This document shows positions 1 to 14,741 of a stretch of 64,000 bases of DNA, one piece after another. Under the pieces are notes generated by a model. It ran no database searches. It saw only the letters and a list, made by a program, of their open reading frames with translations, and was not told where the DNA came from. Where the stretch lies: contig NC_092580.1 in assembly GCF_037975245.1 (NCBI RefSeq), positions 27,619,501 to 27,683,500 of the forward strand, read 5' to 3'. The stretch comes from Apostichopus japonicus. Lineage: Eukaryota; Echinodermata; Holothuroidea; Aspidochirotida; Stichopodidae. The position numbers and the translations under genes were made by a program. Positions within the stretch are counted from its first letter, which is position 1. Every line of letters starts with the position of its first letter.

Positions 1-2796
1 TGTCTGGGATGAACTATATTATGGAACGCGGGGAAAACTGGGAAAACTGATTTTGTTGTCTAAGTTTGTTGTTGTCTAAACTAAAGTTGTTGCTGCTGTT
101 TTGACCATGCTGTTGCTCAATTAACTCACGTTGATGTCTAAAATTCCGTTGTCTAAACTTACGTCGTTGTCTAAACTTACGTTAAACCATGGAGCTATAA
201 ACAGTTTATAGCTCCATGGTTAAACTTAGCAACGAAATAAGTTTGCCCTTTTCGCGTTCCATACTATACTACCTTGCCAGAGGCAAAACTAGGCCTATAT
301 ATGTTGATCCTCCTTGCGCTCTCAAATGTGAGGTGTCGAAGGCGTCCATATCATTTTGGTCGCGAATGGTCCCATCTTCTTTCGAGGCAACACATGTAGT
401 CCCAGCTTATTGGTCCCAACGCAGTCGGTTGAATCATTGAGCCGTTAGCAATCATATCCCTCTCTGCGCTAGATCAATAATATCAATTGATTTTGTTAAT
501 ATAAGGATTAATCCCTCACCAACAGCTTATAACACTAATTGGCAAACTGTATTGTATACACGGTTGATTTAATGGAAATAATATTAACTATAAGTTACAT
601 CCTTTGGGATCTATATTTTTTGTTTTATCGTTTTCTTAATATTAATTTTAACTTGCTCAATAAAATGTTCTTTTCTCGAAGGACAAGCTCTACTCATTTA
701 GTATATCATTATTGCATTTTCAATATTGGATTCAAACGTAATAGAGAATCATTTTGGGCTGAAACAGATCAATTTTCGACAATGTAATAAGCTAATAATC
801 TCTTCTTAAACTTAGCCTTCCATATAAACTAATTAAAACGTTTTCAATGTGAAGCTGAAACCTGTAATTTCCCAGATGGACGACATCAAAGCTTTTGCAA
901 AAAATAAAGTGAAGAAGAATGTTTGGACCAACGTTAAAACAAAGGAAGTTATTATAAGGATGCATAAATTGTCTATGAATAGGCGGAATTAAGTTTGTTT
1001 TTTCTTCCTTGTGACATTGAATTATCTCAGTGTACTTAAATTCTTCTTAGTTTCGGAGAAAAATTTGACTGGTCAGACATAATCTCACATTGAAAGAACT
1101 TTTGAGATGTGGAAGCAACATGTTAGCTGGTTTGCGGGTTATATCATTTTGGGGACAGTATTCAGTCAAGTTGACTCTGAATCGTCTTAATGTACTCTCA
1201 TTAATGTATATGCTACCATGGATTTAATATGAGGAGGTATGGATGGGGGAGGGGATGGGGGTGGAACGATGACAAAATTTCCCCCGGGGTTGGGGGAAAC
1301 CTGCCTCTCTACTGCCCTGACAGAAGCAATGTCATTTAAAGTGTTTGTCTAAAGTTAATTCAATAAACTCAACTACCTGGGCAGAAGCAGGTCTCCCCTA
1401 TCTCAGATGTAATTTTATCCAACATTTTAAAAACTTAGAAGTATTCGTCTAATACGCGCATGCGCGGGTTTTTTCAAAGACATTGTCTGCTGTATATCCC
1501 TCTCTCCGCCCCCCCCCCCCGCTCTCCTTCCCTTCGGTCTGTCCCTTCAATACGTCTCGGCTAGGTTTTATTTTACGATTGTATCCGTACCGTTGCTGAT
1601 GTTTTTATTTATTTATTTATTCTTCTGTAAATAATGTTTACGATCAACTTTTAACTCCCGATGAAATCAAGAAATGTTACTTTTAGGTAATTATTGCATG
1701 AACTCGCGTGATTCATACAACAAAAAAAACACCAAAAAGCAATAACAAGTAAACAAGAAATAAACACACATCACACATACCAGGAAGCTTTAAAAAAAAA
1801 GATCAGTCGCACTTTTATAGTCCTTTTATGCATTTTATTTCTTGTTTCGAGGTCAAGAGCAATGTATTCAGAGGTGCTAGGTTTTAGCAATTCCTTGCCT
1901 GTTTTACTCAAAACGTCGATACGATCCAATCGATTTGAGAGAGAGAGAAAAAAAAGGCCACCTCGTTCCTTTGACGTGGCATAGACTGATGGGGGGGGGG
2001 GGGAGAGAAAGAAAGAAACAAACCTTGTTTTGATTTTAGTAGTAATTTCGAATGGCAAATGTGAAGAACTTTTCATAATTCTTATCTTTGTATATAATGT
2101 AGATTTAGCTCCATTTAGTCGAAAGGAAATTGATTTAGCTTAATTTTTATTCCAACGAAAGAGGAAGAAGAAGAAGAAAAAGAAGAAGAAAAAAGAGAGA
2201 CATTTTAATGCAAAGTATACTGAATTAGATTGAATATAAACAGTTTCATGTACGGTTAATTCACAGCCGAGAACGCTGTACTACTACTTGTAAGAACTTG
2301 CATGAATTTTTGCAGATAAATAGAAGAAATATACGACGTTAGGACTTTCTGGGCATTTAGAGGATGTGGTAGCAAATAGTAATGGAAGAGGGCGTGGGGT
2401 GGGAGGTGGGGGGGGGGGAGAGAGGGGAAATGGGGAAAAGTAAAAGACATTGGAGAAGAATTCACAAATAGGGTAAGCTTGTCAGAGGTCTAATAAAAAA
2501 ATGAACCCAAATTCGGGAAAAGTTGGAAAGTTTATAGTCTTTGTTACAACTACACATATTTCATGCGTGTTGTATAGTTACGGTCCGGTCATGCGCGTAA
2601 CCAGCCTCCCTGGTGTGAGGGGGAAAGTCAAAGTTTTGTCCCAAATATAATAATCAAAGAATCTTTAGTTTAGCGACACTTACATTGGTATGACTTATCA
2701 TGACATCATATACGATGTACCTTCTGCCATGAATTCGAATTTTGAGGCGCGGGTGGGGGAGGGGCACAAAATTTGGCTGACGACCGTCTTGTGATT
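1..2796. other. non-coding stretch
   Basis: I see no convincing exon here. The first 190 bases hold degenerate copies of a TTGTTGTCTAAACTTACG-like word that lead into a palindrome. Later come a C run near 1509, a G run near 1991, a GAA-rich tract near 2160-2199 and a G-rich patch near 2401-2420. The open frames are short and compositionally biased. Confidence 0.6.
181..225. repeat. near-perfect palindrome, 22-bp arms
   Basis: The left arm (181-202) and right arm (204-225) are reverse complements around a single-base centre, with one mismatch near the outer end. The core of each arm contains TATAGCTCCATGG or its complement. It directly follows imperfect direct repeats of a TTGTCTAAACTTACG-like word (about 55-185). 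It could form a hairpin or cruciform. I see no gene attached to it. Confidence 0.8.
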
Positions 2797-2876
2797 ATTA
2801 TTATTATTATTATTATTACACGAGATTTATATAGCGCCTTATTCAATTAAAAAATTGCTCTAAAGCGCTTTACAGC
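2797..2876 (-). mobile_element. SINE 3' tail fragment
   Basis: Read on the minus strand, this begins with TGTAAAGCGCTTTAGAGC, passes GGCGCTATATAAAT and ends in (ATA)n. The TGTAAAGCGCTTT motif is shared with the tail of the full SINE at 42104-42399. The tRNA-like head is missing, so this is a 5'-truncated or decayed copy. Confidence 0.55.
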
Positions 2877-4374
2877 AAAAGATAAAAAATGATGGAGTCT
2901 ATGGAAAATGAGTGATTCCGTAACGGTGCTTAGATGCAAAATGGTGCAATAATTTCCATCGTTTTAATAACATTTACCAGTGTTAACGACTCTGCGTGCG
3001 TGTGCAGCATTTCGCCGTCCTCGTTTCGTTCCTAAAAATTTCTGGGGCAAGGGGGGGGGGGGGGGGACACTCCCGTGTGAGTTCACATCCTGCCGACATA
3101 ATATATGCAAGAATCTTTAAATGGCCTTTAAATGTTTACTCTATTTCAGAATTTGTTTTAATGAAAGAATATGCTATAGTTTCGAGTTGTTTGCATAACT
3201 TCATATCCGATTTAATATTTTTCAAGCCTGGATCTTTCAAGTTGCTTTCAAAATTCTCACCGAATTCTCTTTCGAATTTAAAGCTCATTATATACTTAAC
3301 TGAATAAACAGAACGCCTTTTACTCGTCGTATTTACAGCATAGACCAATGTTTTAACGGTTCAAGTGTTGTTCCAAAAATAGCTAGACTGTAGCGTAAGT
3401 GTAAGTAAATGAATGAAATGTTCGAACATTAAAAAAAAATCACTAAGCAATAGAGATTTTATCCCCTTTTTTCATTGGACGTAAATAACTGCAAAGCCAA
3501 TCGTTACCGTTGTTTTTTTCTTCTTTTTCAAGGTTGTAAGGAATGTGTTTGTCTTTTAAAATATAGTTGATACTTAAGTGAACCGCATTCTCCTGTCAAA
3601 TTTAATGTGTCAAATATGCATCGTACATCTCAAAGATGTCTATCTTGTAGCACCTCCAGCGACTATTGACTGCCAAAGGTTAAAACTACGCACTATACAT
3701 ATGTCATTGAGTGAATACTTGAATGCCATTTACCTAAGGTTAACATTTAAAGAGAGAAAAAAATATTCCATCTGAACGAGGATAGGATAAACAAAAGGGG
3801 TCAATGAATAAACCGATTCCAAATTTAGATAACTACTTTTTCGCTGAAAACAGAACATTTTGCCCAGCAGAGTTTGACCCCCCGAAAGTCTCATTGAAAA
3901 GATTCAATTTGCATGAAACAATGACTTCGCATAGCAACGCGGAAAAAAAAGTATAAGCTTTATAGGCTGTACTTGGTTCGGTCGATAGTTTTTATGCTGA
4001 GTTACTAACATTCAAGTATTACTGGTCTTCTCAAGTTATGGTTAAAATTTTAAAATGTATTCAGAGCCTAATTTGATAGTCTTAGATTTTGAATATTAAT
4101 GTGCCACAAGATGTCGATCAGTTATCTAGGGAATGTTTGCATTATCAGCCAGAATATCGTAAGTTACGTTATTATCACGTTGGCTGTCACGATTTTTCCA
4201 TCCTTAGTGAGGCTATCATGAATTAAGCTATCATCGAACAGATTACCTTCGTTAAGTCAACTATCATCTAGGCTATCATCAATTTGACTATCATTAATTA
4301 TGCTATCAAGATTATGCTGGCGGCGGGGGGGGGGGGGGGGGGCGGTTAACAATGGGTATTTAGGCCTACATATA
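2877..4374. other. non-coding stretch
   Basis: No supported gene. A G run lies near 3050-3066 and another at 4325-4342. Between 4190 and 4320 there are loose repeats of GGCTATCAT/CTATCATC. Open frames here are short and show no recognisable domain. Confidence 0.5.
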
Positions 4375-4647
4375 CCGGTGCTGTGACCGAGTGGATAAAG
4401 GCGGGATGTTCTAGGTTCGATACCTGGCCGGGTCACAGTAAGGTGGGTTTTTCATCCGAGAGCAGTCTACGGTTTTCCCCATCTGAAATGACTTTCTAAA
4501 TTGAAAAGATTCCAAATTTGAGTTAAGATGTTTGAATTGGAAGCCACCCGACGTGTCAGTTGTAATCTATAAGCCCTTGCGGGTTTCTCTCACATTTATG
4601 GTTGCTTAAGCGTCGTAAAAATAACTGCTAATTATTATTATTATTGA
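4375..4647 (+). mobile_element. tRNA-derived SINE (Ser/Leu-like head) with TSD
   Basis: The head reads GTGCTGTGACCGAGTGG (A box) followed by GGTTCGATACC (B box), and CTGTGAC can pair with GTCACAG as an acceptor-like stem. A tRNA-unrelated body of about 190 bp follows and ends in (ATT)n. The 8-bp word TACATATA flanks both sides (4367-4374 and 4648-4655), which fits a target-site duplication. A body fragment of the same family is at 12491-12630, and a related head is at 57950-58042. It is non-autonomous and would depend on a LINE not present here. Confidence 0.85.
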
Positions 4648-4655
4648 TACATATA

Positions 4656-5684
4656 GTTGCCACAGTGTTAGAGAAGTATCCTTTAGCGTATACACTCTCG
4701 CTTTACCATTTGGCACGCAATATATATGCATAGTACATAACATATAAGAACAGGAAACACAATTGGGTGGAAAGGAACGTATATATGGGGGAAGCCCCCC
4801 CCCCCACAATAACAAATATTGGTATGTTTTGTAAAGGATTGGACTAACCCTTGTATCTCTCTCTCTCATATTCTTTGCAACTGGATAATTCCCCATCTTC
4901 CTCTCGCTCTCAGTAAATGCAAAGAAATGGAGAGAACTATAAGTATAATCTAGTAAATACGGCCATGTAATATTCCAAATATTTCAGTGTAAAAGTTCAA
5001 TTTCCTTGCAGGATCTGTGCTTCTTTTCAGCATTATTTTTATTTTTGGTATTAAAAGCCGCTGGCTGTAGTTATAGTTTGAACATTGGCCAGAACAATCA
5101 ACACCATGTCCCGAGGAAATACGCTTGCTTGGACTCTGTTTACTGACCCGCTGTTGTTGTTCATTTTTAAAATGTCATATCTGCGAGATATCTCAATTTC
5201 AATCAGAAACTTTGCTTTCGTTCACTGTCTATACGATACATCTACATGGGCAATTTTATTAAGAAGCGAATTAAAAAAGAAAATTGTTTGGTTTAAATCT
5301 GCGTCCTTTTTGTGTAAAATGTCAGAAATCTTGAAAAATACGGGGGGGGGGGAAGAGGGGGGAGGGAGAGGAAGAGGAAAGAAGAAAAAACACAGTGATA
5401 CCCTGGATATGAGTGACCCTTGTTTAATTCAGGAGAGCATCGTGTACGCAAAACAAATATTACGAAGTAAAATTAACACTCTGTATGAAACAAACTCGTA
5501 AGGAAAGTATTTTAGGGGTATATGTTATGAATATAGAAATAGTACAGACCAAATATCTTTCAGAAGGACCGTCACCTCGGGTTTAATTTATGGTGCACAT
5601 TAAATTCATTATAGTAAATTTACATTGTTGGTATAGTATGCTTATTATACTGACGACATTATCTTGGGTTGTTTGGAATCCATT
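4656..5684. other. non-coding stretch
   Basis: No supported gene. A 138-codon open frame spans 5085-5501 but contains a G-run-encoded Gly tract and a Lys/Arg-rich low-complexity stretch, with no domain I recognise. C and G runs lie near 4796 and 5342. Confidence 0.45.
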
Positions 5685-5922
5685 TGTATGTATGTATGTA
5701 TGTATGTATTGTAGATCCTCCTGCAAGCAGGAACTCGCGAAGAAGCCTCATTGGCTTATCAAAGCCGTGAGCGTCTCTTAGATTCATATTTAACGTCCAT
5801 GATTATGACTTGTCAATTGTCAACAACTCTGTAACTGGACGACATATATTAATCTTGGAGTGACTCGAACTCGGGACCTTATGATTGAAAGGCACCGGCG
5901 TTAACCACTGAGCTAACACTCC
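5685..5922 (-). mobile_element. tRNA-derived SINE with (ATAC)n tail
   Basis: On the minus strand the element starts GGAGTGTTAGCTCAGTGG (A box), then has a B box close to GAGTTCGAGTCACTCC. The 3' body contains GTCGTCCAGTTACAGAGTTG and GGCTTTGATAAGCCAATGAG, and the tail is (ATAC)n. A second copy is at 34084-34322 on the plus strand. Head, body and tail line up between the copies, so this is a dispersed SINE rather than a functional tRNA gene. Confidence 0.85.
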
Positions 5923-6687
5923 TCTGTGTGTCAGCTATTTGTGTGTCTTCTATTACGTCACCTAATGCTAGCAGACGACAGCTATGAAGCAACATCGTCT
6001 AGTATAATTGTAATACACTTTAAGTACTGTTGAGTTCCTTTAACATCACGGCGTTACTGTCGCCATGAATCTTGCTGCAAGGGAATCTGTCGCCTAAGAT
6101 ATATTGCTGACTAACACATGATTCCTATGCTTTACGGTTGCAATGCGGCGTCCTAGCTATGTAAGCAACACATCTTTCACTATGGTGACGCTTCATACCG
6201 TTTATAAGTCACCCGTGATAAAACGGCGGGCAGGGGAACCACCGACAACTCGATCCAATCTCAACCACAGGCCATTCAGACTGTAACCTAGGCTTGGGCC
6301 AACCCCCCCCCCCCCGAACACCTGATGGTTTTACGAAATATATTCCTATCTTTAAAACTGAGCCTGTGTAACTTGTTCTCAATGTGGCCTAATATTTAAA
6401 TTGTAACAATTCCACATCAGTGGTCATTTTTTTTAACGCAGCTAACACCAGGTATTATACTAAGAGCATTTAACCCTTCTATATGTGTTAGACTTGTGTG
6501 TAACATTTTTGAATACAAAATAATGTATGATCATTTCATATAGTCCTATTCTGACACTGTTCTTACAGTGTTACATCAATATCACTCAATGCTTCTAGTG
6601 TTAGATTTATATGCAGCACATGTTATTCTTGTTGATAGAGTAAGACACATTTGGAGCTCAAAATTAGCATTAATGGGAATGTACACA

Positions 6688-6735
<48 letters not shown>

Positions 6736-7720
6736 CGAAACAGCAATGAAACACAAACAAACAACCAGACATACATACATACATACATACATACGTATAC
6801 ATTCACATGTGAGGGTATTACTACAGTATAAGATGTACTCTGTGATTTTCACGAGTGTCGTATATATGACAGCTAAACCTTTACAGAGCTTAAATCTCCT
6901 TTATAACATTTCGTCACTTTTCTTATTCTTGTTCTTTCGTCTTACTTTCTCTTTTTGACACTTAAATACAAAATAGGGCAAAGGCCGTTCCTCTCTAAAA
7001 TTCTTTATCGTCAAATAATTTTTTATAAAACTTTAAAAAAAAAATGTGTTAAAAGTAGGTTATTTGCGCGCCAAAACCGTAAAACAGTAAGGAATATCCC
7101 CAAACGGTCAATGCTCTTATTATGTTTAATTACTGTTCGTCTATATACATATCAGTGTATGGAATAGTATACACAATGCAGGTAGATATACATCTCATAC
7201 ATACAGAGACAAACCATCCAAAAGACTATCGTCCATCAATTGGTAGTTTGATTGGGTTTTAACCCCTCCACGTGCTAAATATCTAAATATCTCGACTACT
7301 ATACGGGCATGTGTAACGCACAACGTAATAACATACCTTACAAGGTGTATGTATAATATGCGTGAGTTCAATTAGTTTCGACCGGGGTAAGAAATTACGC
7401 TTTAGTTCGCCACGTGCAAAATCTTATCACTTCAAATCAAATTTGATATAACACAGCTTTAGGGGAACATAGTAAAAAAAAACTTAAAGCGTTTGTATAA
7501 CATCTCGGTAGTTCTTGGTTATATTTTTACGCTTCGGGTCGTGTCATGGTAGAGGTGAAAACTAATCTTATCCCGAAAGATCAAAATAAAAAATGAAAAT
7601 AAATAAATAAAAAGGAAGAGAAATTGTAGTTAGGGTGGATGGAGTATAATTAGCATTCCTAGAACAACAACTTACCCCAAAATATGAAGGAAAAAAAAAA
7701 GGGAAAAATAAGCGACACAA
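5923..7720. other. non-coding stretch
   Basis: No supported gene. It contains a C run near 6303, the compound microsatellite at 6689-6796 and AT-rich sequence. Open frames across the microsatellite encode Ile-Tyr repeats and are spurious. Confidence 0.5.
6689..6796. repeat. compound microsatellite (TA)n ... (ACAT)n
   Basis: An uninterrupted TA tract of about 43 bp is followed by about 38 bp of unique sequence and then an ACAT tetranucleotide run (about 6769-6796). Confidence 0.9.
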
Positions 7721-8098
7721 AATGTTCTATATTGAGAATATGAATAGTTTTGTCTCATTCAGTATCTTGCTGATTATTGATTGATGTTTGTTGTTATTTT
7801 TGTTTGTCCTGGTATATCACCAGTAATGTTCTATATTGAGATTTTGAATAGTTTTGTCTCATTCAGTATCTTGCTGATTATTGATTGATGTTTGTTGTTA
7901 TTTTTGTTTGTCCTGGTATATCACCAGTAATGTTCTATATTGAGATTTTGAATAGTTTTGTCTCATTCAGTATCTTGCTGATTATTGATTGATGTTTGTT
8001 GTTATTTTTGTTTGTCCTGGTATATCACCAGTAATGTTCTATATTGAGATTTTGAATAGTTTTGTCTCATTCAGTATCTTGCTGATTATTGATTGATG
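7721..8098. repeat. 104-bp tandem repeat, about 3.6 copies
   Basis: Units start with AATGTTCTATATTGAG at 7721, 7825, 7929 and 8033, an exact 104-bp period. Units 2 and 3 look identical. Unit 1 differs at a few bases after GAG, and unit 4 breaks off after TTGATTGATG. No long open frame runs through it. Confidence 0.95.
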
Positions 8099-10072
<1,974 letters not shown>

Positions 10073-10403
10073 CAGGGGGTAGGAAGCTTCCAAAAAGTGG
10101 GAGAGGGGGGCACAACATCAGAGGGGCACTTTCTCATTCCACAATCACCCCTCGTTATGCTATAAACCGATACACACCGGCCATATCACTTAAATATATA
10201 TATATGTGTTAGCGGTATGCTATCAATACTATTATGATGCACGTGAATAATTAAACTAAAATATTAAAATTAACAAAGGCTTAAGATATCCAAAAGACAG
10301 CTCTTCATCAAAGGGGCACATTTTATTTACCAGTAAGGCACATTTGCTATCTTGGAAAAAAGTGGGAGCACGTGCCCCCAGTGCCCCCCCGGCACCTATC
10401 GTG
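10073..10403 (+). mobile_element. hAT-type MITE, older copy
   Basis: It starts CAGGGGGTAGGAAGCTTCC and aligns along nearly its whole length with the reverse complement of 44343-44655. Shared landmarks include CATCAGAGGGGCACTTT, ATGCTATAAACCGATACAC, GGCTTAAGATATCC and GCACATTTGCTAT. The right end is degraded (GGCACCTATCGTG where the other copy ends GGCTCCTACCCCCTG), and no clear target duplication is left. It has no coding capacity. Confidence 0.8.
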
Positions 10404-12490
10404 CCAGTCGGGACGTATTATATGCATTGTCGCCAGTTAAAGATAATCAGAAAGATTTGCTCACTCATTTGAATATAATATCGAAATATATATTTAAAGG
10501 TAGTCAGTATAGGCCCCAAATTTTAGCCTTATCTATAATTGCTAGAAGTTTTCAAAAAGTACTTTCCTGGAAGTCTTTACTCTCCAATTTGTTCTCATAC
10601 ATTTTTTAAGGAACACACAAGATGACTGAATGTCCCAGTGAAGAAAATTTCCTTGAAGGTTGCTATGAAAAAAACAGTTTAAGAATTTAGAACAAAGGTG
10701 ACCATATTTGAATATCTAGCACATCTGGGGCCAATACAGCATACCTTTAAATTGTAATAACAGTTTGACTCTATGTTCTGTGATATGTTAATGGAATTAG
10801 TATCTAAAATTTTATTGTAAGAAAAGAAACCCAATAGCGAACTGCTCGATGATGGAGAAAGGAAGATAAGTATCGGTTAACCTTCCCTATCGTTAATTGT
10901 TGGTATATCGTCATATAAAGTATAAGAATGAATTCAGTGCTTGTTTCAGAAAGAAATGGAAGTTAAAATGAACTAATGCTTCAAAATGCAAACGAATGAG
11001 GTAAACACACTTTAAACGTTAGAAACATTATACCAAATGTCCCCCCAAAAAAACTTTTGGAATTATATAGATAATAATTCGTCCCGATGTGATCCTCTCA
11101 ATCAATAGATCTGTATCCTATAAATTTCCCTTGTGATTTCCTTTCTCATTGGATCCCTTCAACAAATATCTTGAACTGCCTTAGGTACCTATAGGTCTTT
11201 CAATGTTCCGCATTAAGAAAGTGTACTAAAAAAATGTGATTATGTTATGACTCCTGATTTCATCTTTGACGTCACCATATACATTCTGACCAAGCATAAT
11301 CACAAGTTTATGTGTCACTCAATATAGAAAAACTCTATCGTGTGATAAGCTGCATACTTTTTGATGTATTTCTTCTTCAAAACAGGCGTTTGAAGGCACT
11401 CGCGCGTTCAAATAGACTGTTACTTTACTGCCTAACAATGGAGTACAAGTGCATTGTCAACCTGCCTAAGCTTATCTGACTTATGACCTATGAAAGCAAA
11501 AGAAACCAGAGGATACAAGAAGTAAAATTCACTGACACTCCCGTACTCCTGTTTTTATTCTTATTTACAAAGAAAATGATAAAGAACGAAAATATTGATT
11601 TTAAAGAATCAATATTGGGCTATTCAAGGGCCTTTAAATGGTATAGTATTTTGACCCCAAGGCTCGTATGACACGTTAGCTTATTTAAGGAGGTGTACAA
11701 ATCTTAAATCTCCTGTTTTGAGAGTTGCCATGACGAGCATATGGTGAGCAACGGTTGCTATCTCAACCATGGCGTTGGAAACTTGCAAAGTGACGTCCTC
11801 TGTCTGTCTGTTGGGCACCAGTATTCTTGAATGTATTAAACTATTTCAGGCTCTCACACAAAAGGATGGGATAGAATACGTCCCACCTACTCCCCCTCCT
11901 TTTCAAAGGTGGCATTGTTTCCATGGGTAGAGAACTGTCTTTCGTGATGCAGAGTACAATAAAACTAGCTGTTACAAGTGTCACACATGCAATGACATGA
12001 TTGCAAAATATAGTACCCATTTACATCTAAGCACCCTAATTATCCACAGATATCCCCCCCCCCACCAGGTGTTCAATATAGAGTCTCCAGTAAACGCAAC
12101 GCCCCCCCCCCCCACACACACACAAAGTCATATGTATGGGCCTGACTCTTTGGAACGTCTCATTTGGCGTATCCATGTTTCGTATGGATCATCGGTGTAC
12201 TTATGTAAGTCTAACTGACATGTGCGTTAACATGATCTGATATAGGCTACTTGCCTATACATAATACGATTTACTATACCATATATTGATTGTTCAAGCT
12301 TCCTTACTTCTGCAGTTCATTTAACGTTCGTTTATGTGAGGAGTGAGTGAGGAGGGAGTGGCGTGGGGGGGGGGGGGCGGTTGTGAGGGGTTATACCCTC
12401 TGAGCTACGTATCTGTGTTTGGAGACCAATATTCTTCCATATCTCAAACCCGCCTATAGTAGCCAATATAAGCCAAGTAGCCTATATAAA
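10404..12490. other. non-coding stretch
   Basis: No supported gene. C runs occur near 12054 and 12102, followed by (AC)n, and a G run near 12366. Short open frames lack recognisable motifs. Confidence 0.5.
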
Positions 12491-12630
12491 CTTTCCAAAT
12501 TTGAGTTAAAAATGTTGAATTGGAAGCCACCCGAAGTGTAAATTGTAATCCATAAGCCCTTGCCGGTTTCTTCCACATTTGTGGTCGCTTAAGTGTCGTA
12601 AAAATAACTGCTAATTATTATTATTATTAT
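12491..12630 (+). mobile_element. 5'-truncated SINE copy
   Basis: It matches the 3' body of the SINE at 4375-4647: TTCCAAATTTGAGTTAA, GAATTGGAAGCCACCCG, ATAAGCCCTTGC, GTCGTAAAAATAACTGC and then (ATT)n. The tRNA-like head is absent, as expected for 5' truncation or loss. Confidence 0.8.
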
Positions 12631-13290
12631 CATATAATACACAGTGATATGATGAAAACTTGATCAATCCGAGAATCTTAACCAAAGTTAGGGCCCAAGT
12701 TAATGAGTCCCGTACTTAATGATTTCACCCCATTCTGAGACTCGTTTCATTTCAGAAAATCTCCCCCCCCCCCCCTCACCCTTCCCTATTTTTCTTTTTC
12801 TTTTATTGCCGTATTAAACTAACAGAAAATAATGATTTGAAACTCAAAATATTTGACAGATCTCTTCATTACATTTGAAAAGAAAGTATGACTATAGTCA
12901 ACGAGTTATAATGAATTACGTTACGTGATCTGTTATTCGAATAGTCAAAGTTTTAATGAGAAAATATGCACAAAAAAAGAAAGAGAAAAAAAAATAGGTC
13001 AAAACTTAAAGGCTGCTTTGAACGTTGCAGCTTAATTATGTAGTTAAAAAAATTGGTTAAAATTCATAAAAAAAATTGACATGATCTATCTACTGCCTTT
13101 CTTCAAATGTAGGCTACAAGTTTACAAAATTTACAAACGACCCGGATATTTGACACCCAGCGCCACCACCTTGCCTTAAATTTCTCGAATGCCTTTTTTT
13201 TATATGTATAGAATGATCGTCTGTCTGCTTGGGATATGTTTGATATAGAGATAATTGCAAAAATGTAAAACAAATGAATGAATGTAAACT

Positions 13291-13410
13291 TGATTAATTA
13301 ATTAATCTAGGCTAATTGTGTAGATAATTAATTAATCTAGGCTAATTGTGTAGATAATTAATTAATCTAGGCTAATTGTATAGATAATTAATTAATATAG
13401 ACTAATTGCA
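13291..13410. repeat. 30-bp tandem repeat, about 4 copies
   Basis: The unit is close to TAGATAATTAATTAATCTAG followed by GCTAATTGTG, with a 30-bp spacing. The last unit has diverged (ATATAGACTAATTGCA). Confidence 0.9.
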
Positions 13411-14680
13411 TAATCATTATGCTTCTAAAATGTCCTGAAAAGTTTAACATTTTAATAAGGTGTTCATCTTCGCTTTTCAAAATTCCGTAGAAAGGAAGAA
13501 TGAACATTTATGTTGCCAAATGATAAAAGTCATCCAAAAAAAATTGTTTTTGAGGAGGGGTAGGGTTTGGGGGTGGGGCAGGGTTTGAAGTTGGGACAGG
13601 GTTTTGGGTTCAGATTTGTTCAGATTTGTTATTTAAAATTCCTTATTGTGGAAAAACTTTTACGAGGCGTTTGTAATGTTTATGACTTACTTGAGAGAGA
13701 ATAATAACAAAGCCTGAAGTATTTTATGGGTGCTACAATATTATGTTAATAATATTAATTAATAACATTCATGACTACTGCCCTCCTCTAGATCATTTAG
13801 GTTCAAATGCATATGCAGGTGAACATGGAGTGACGCCATGGAGCAAGCGCAAGTCGAAAGTTGCGGGTGTGGACAAGGGTGGGGTAGGCTTTTGACATAA
13901 CGATGTCAAACGAGTGGCAATGGGTACGCACGCTGGACACGGATGACCAGAACGTGTGAAGGTAAAAGATGGCGAATTGACGCAGCAACTGAAAAGAAGC
14001 AGAAACGCCGTTGTGAGCAGAATCCAAATTTAGTGAGGATAGCATTAATCTTCTCTTAAAAATTATTCAGTTAAATTATAAAATAGAGAGGGATTTCTCG
14101 ATACGAAAATAAATAATCTAAAATATTTAAACATTCGTTTTTACAAAGATGATGAAGGAGGGGGTGGGTTGGGTGGGGGATGGTGGGGGATTATACCTCA
14201 CGTTTATCTGAAAGAAAAAAACCTTGATCGGTTTTTATAACCTCGGTGTAGGAGAACAGAGATATGTGGTGAGGAAAGACAGAGGTTTTTTATGTTGATT
14301 AATGTTAAGTGGAGGGAAGGGGGGGGGGGGGTGAATATGTGAATTAATACAATTTCAAATAAACATCGTTCGTTTCACCGAACTTGACTGCTAACTGCAA
14401 AATATCTATCTGGACGCCCTGTGGCAAGCAAAAGTAATATTTACGCATGTATGAAATATAATGCTGAGAAAATGATGTCATGTCAACGTTCACAAATTGC
14501 TGTGACGTCAGAATTTTCACTAAATCTTATACTGACGTCATTGTTATAGATGAGTAATCCAACAGTTTTGATTAAAATGGTTTTTCATATCTTTGAAATT
14601 CCTTTTCTCAGTGTGAAATATATGATTAGTACTATTCATAGATTGAAAGTAGGCTAAGTTACCGGAATTCCTTGATGAAG

Positions 14681-14681
<1 letters not shown>

Positions 14682-14737
<56 letters not shown>
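14682..14737. repeat. (TA)n microsatellite
   Basis: An uninterrupted TA dinucleotide tract of about 56 bp. Confidence 0.95.

Positions 14738-14741
<4 letters not shown>

Noticed and set aside
5865-5922. Functional tRNA gene on the minus strand
   Set aside because: A second copy at 34084 shares the same non-tRNA body and tail, so both are SINEs.
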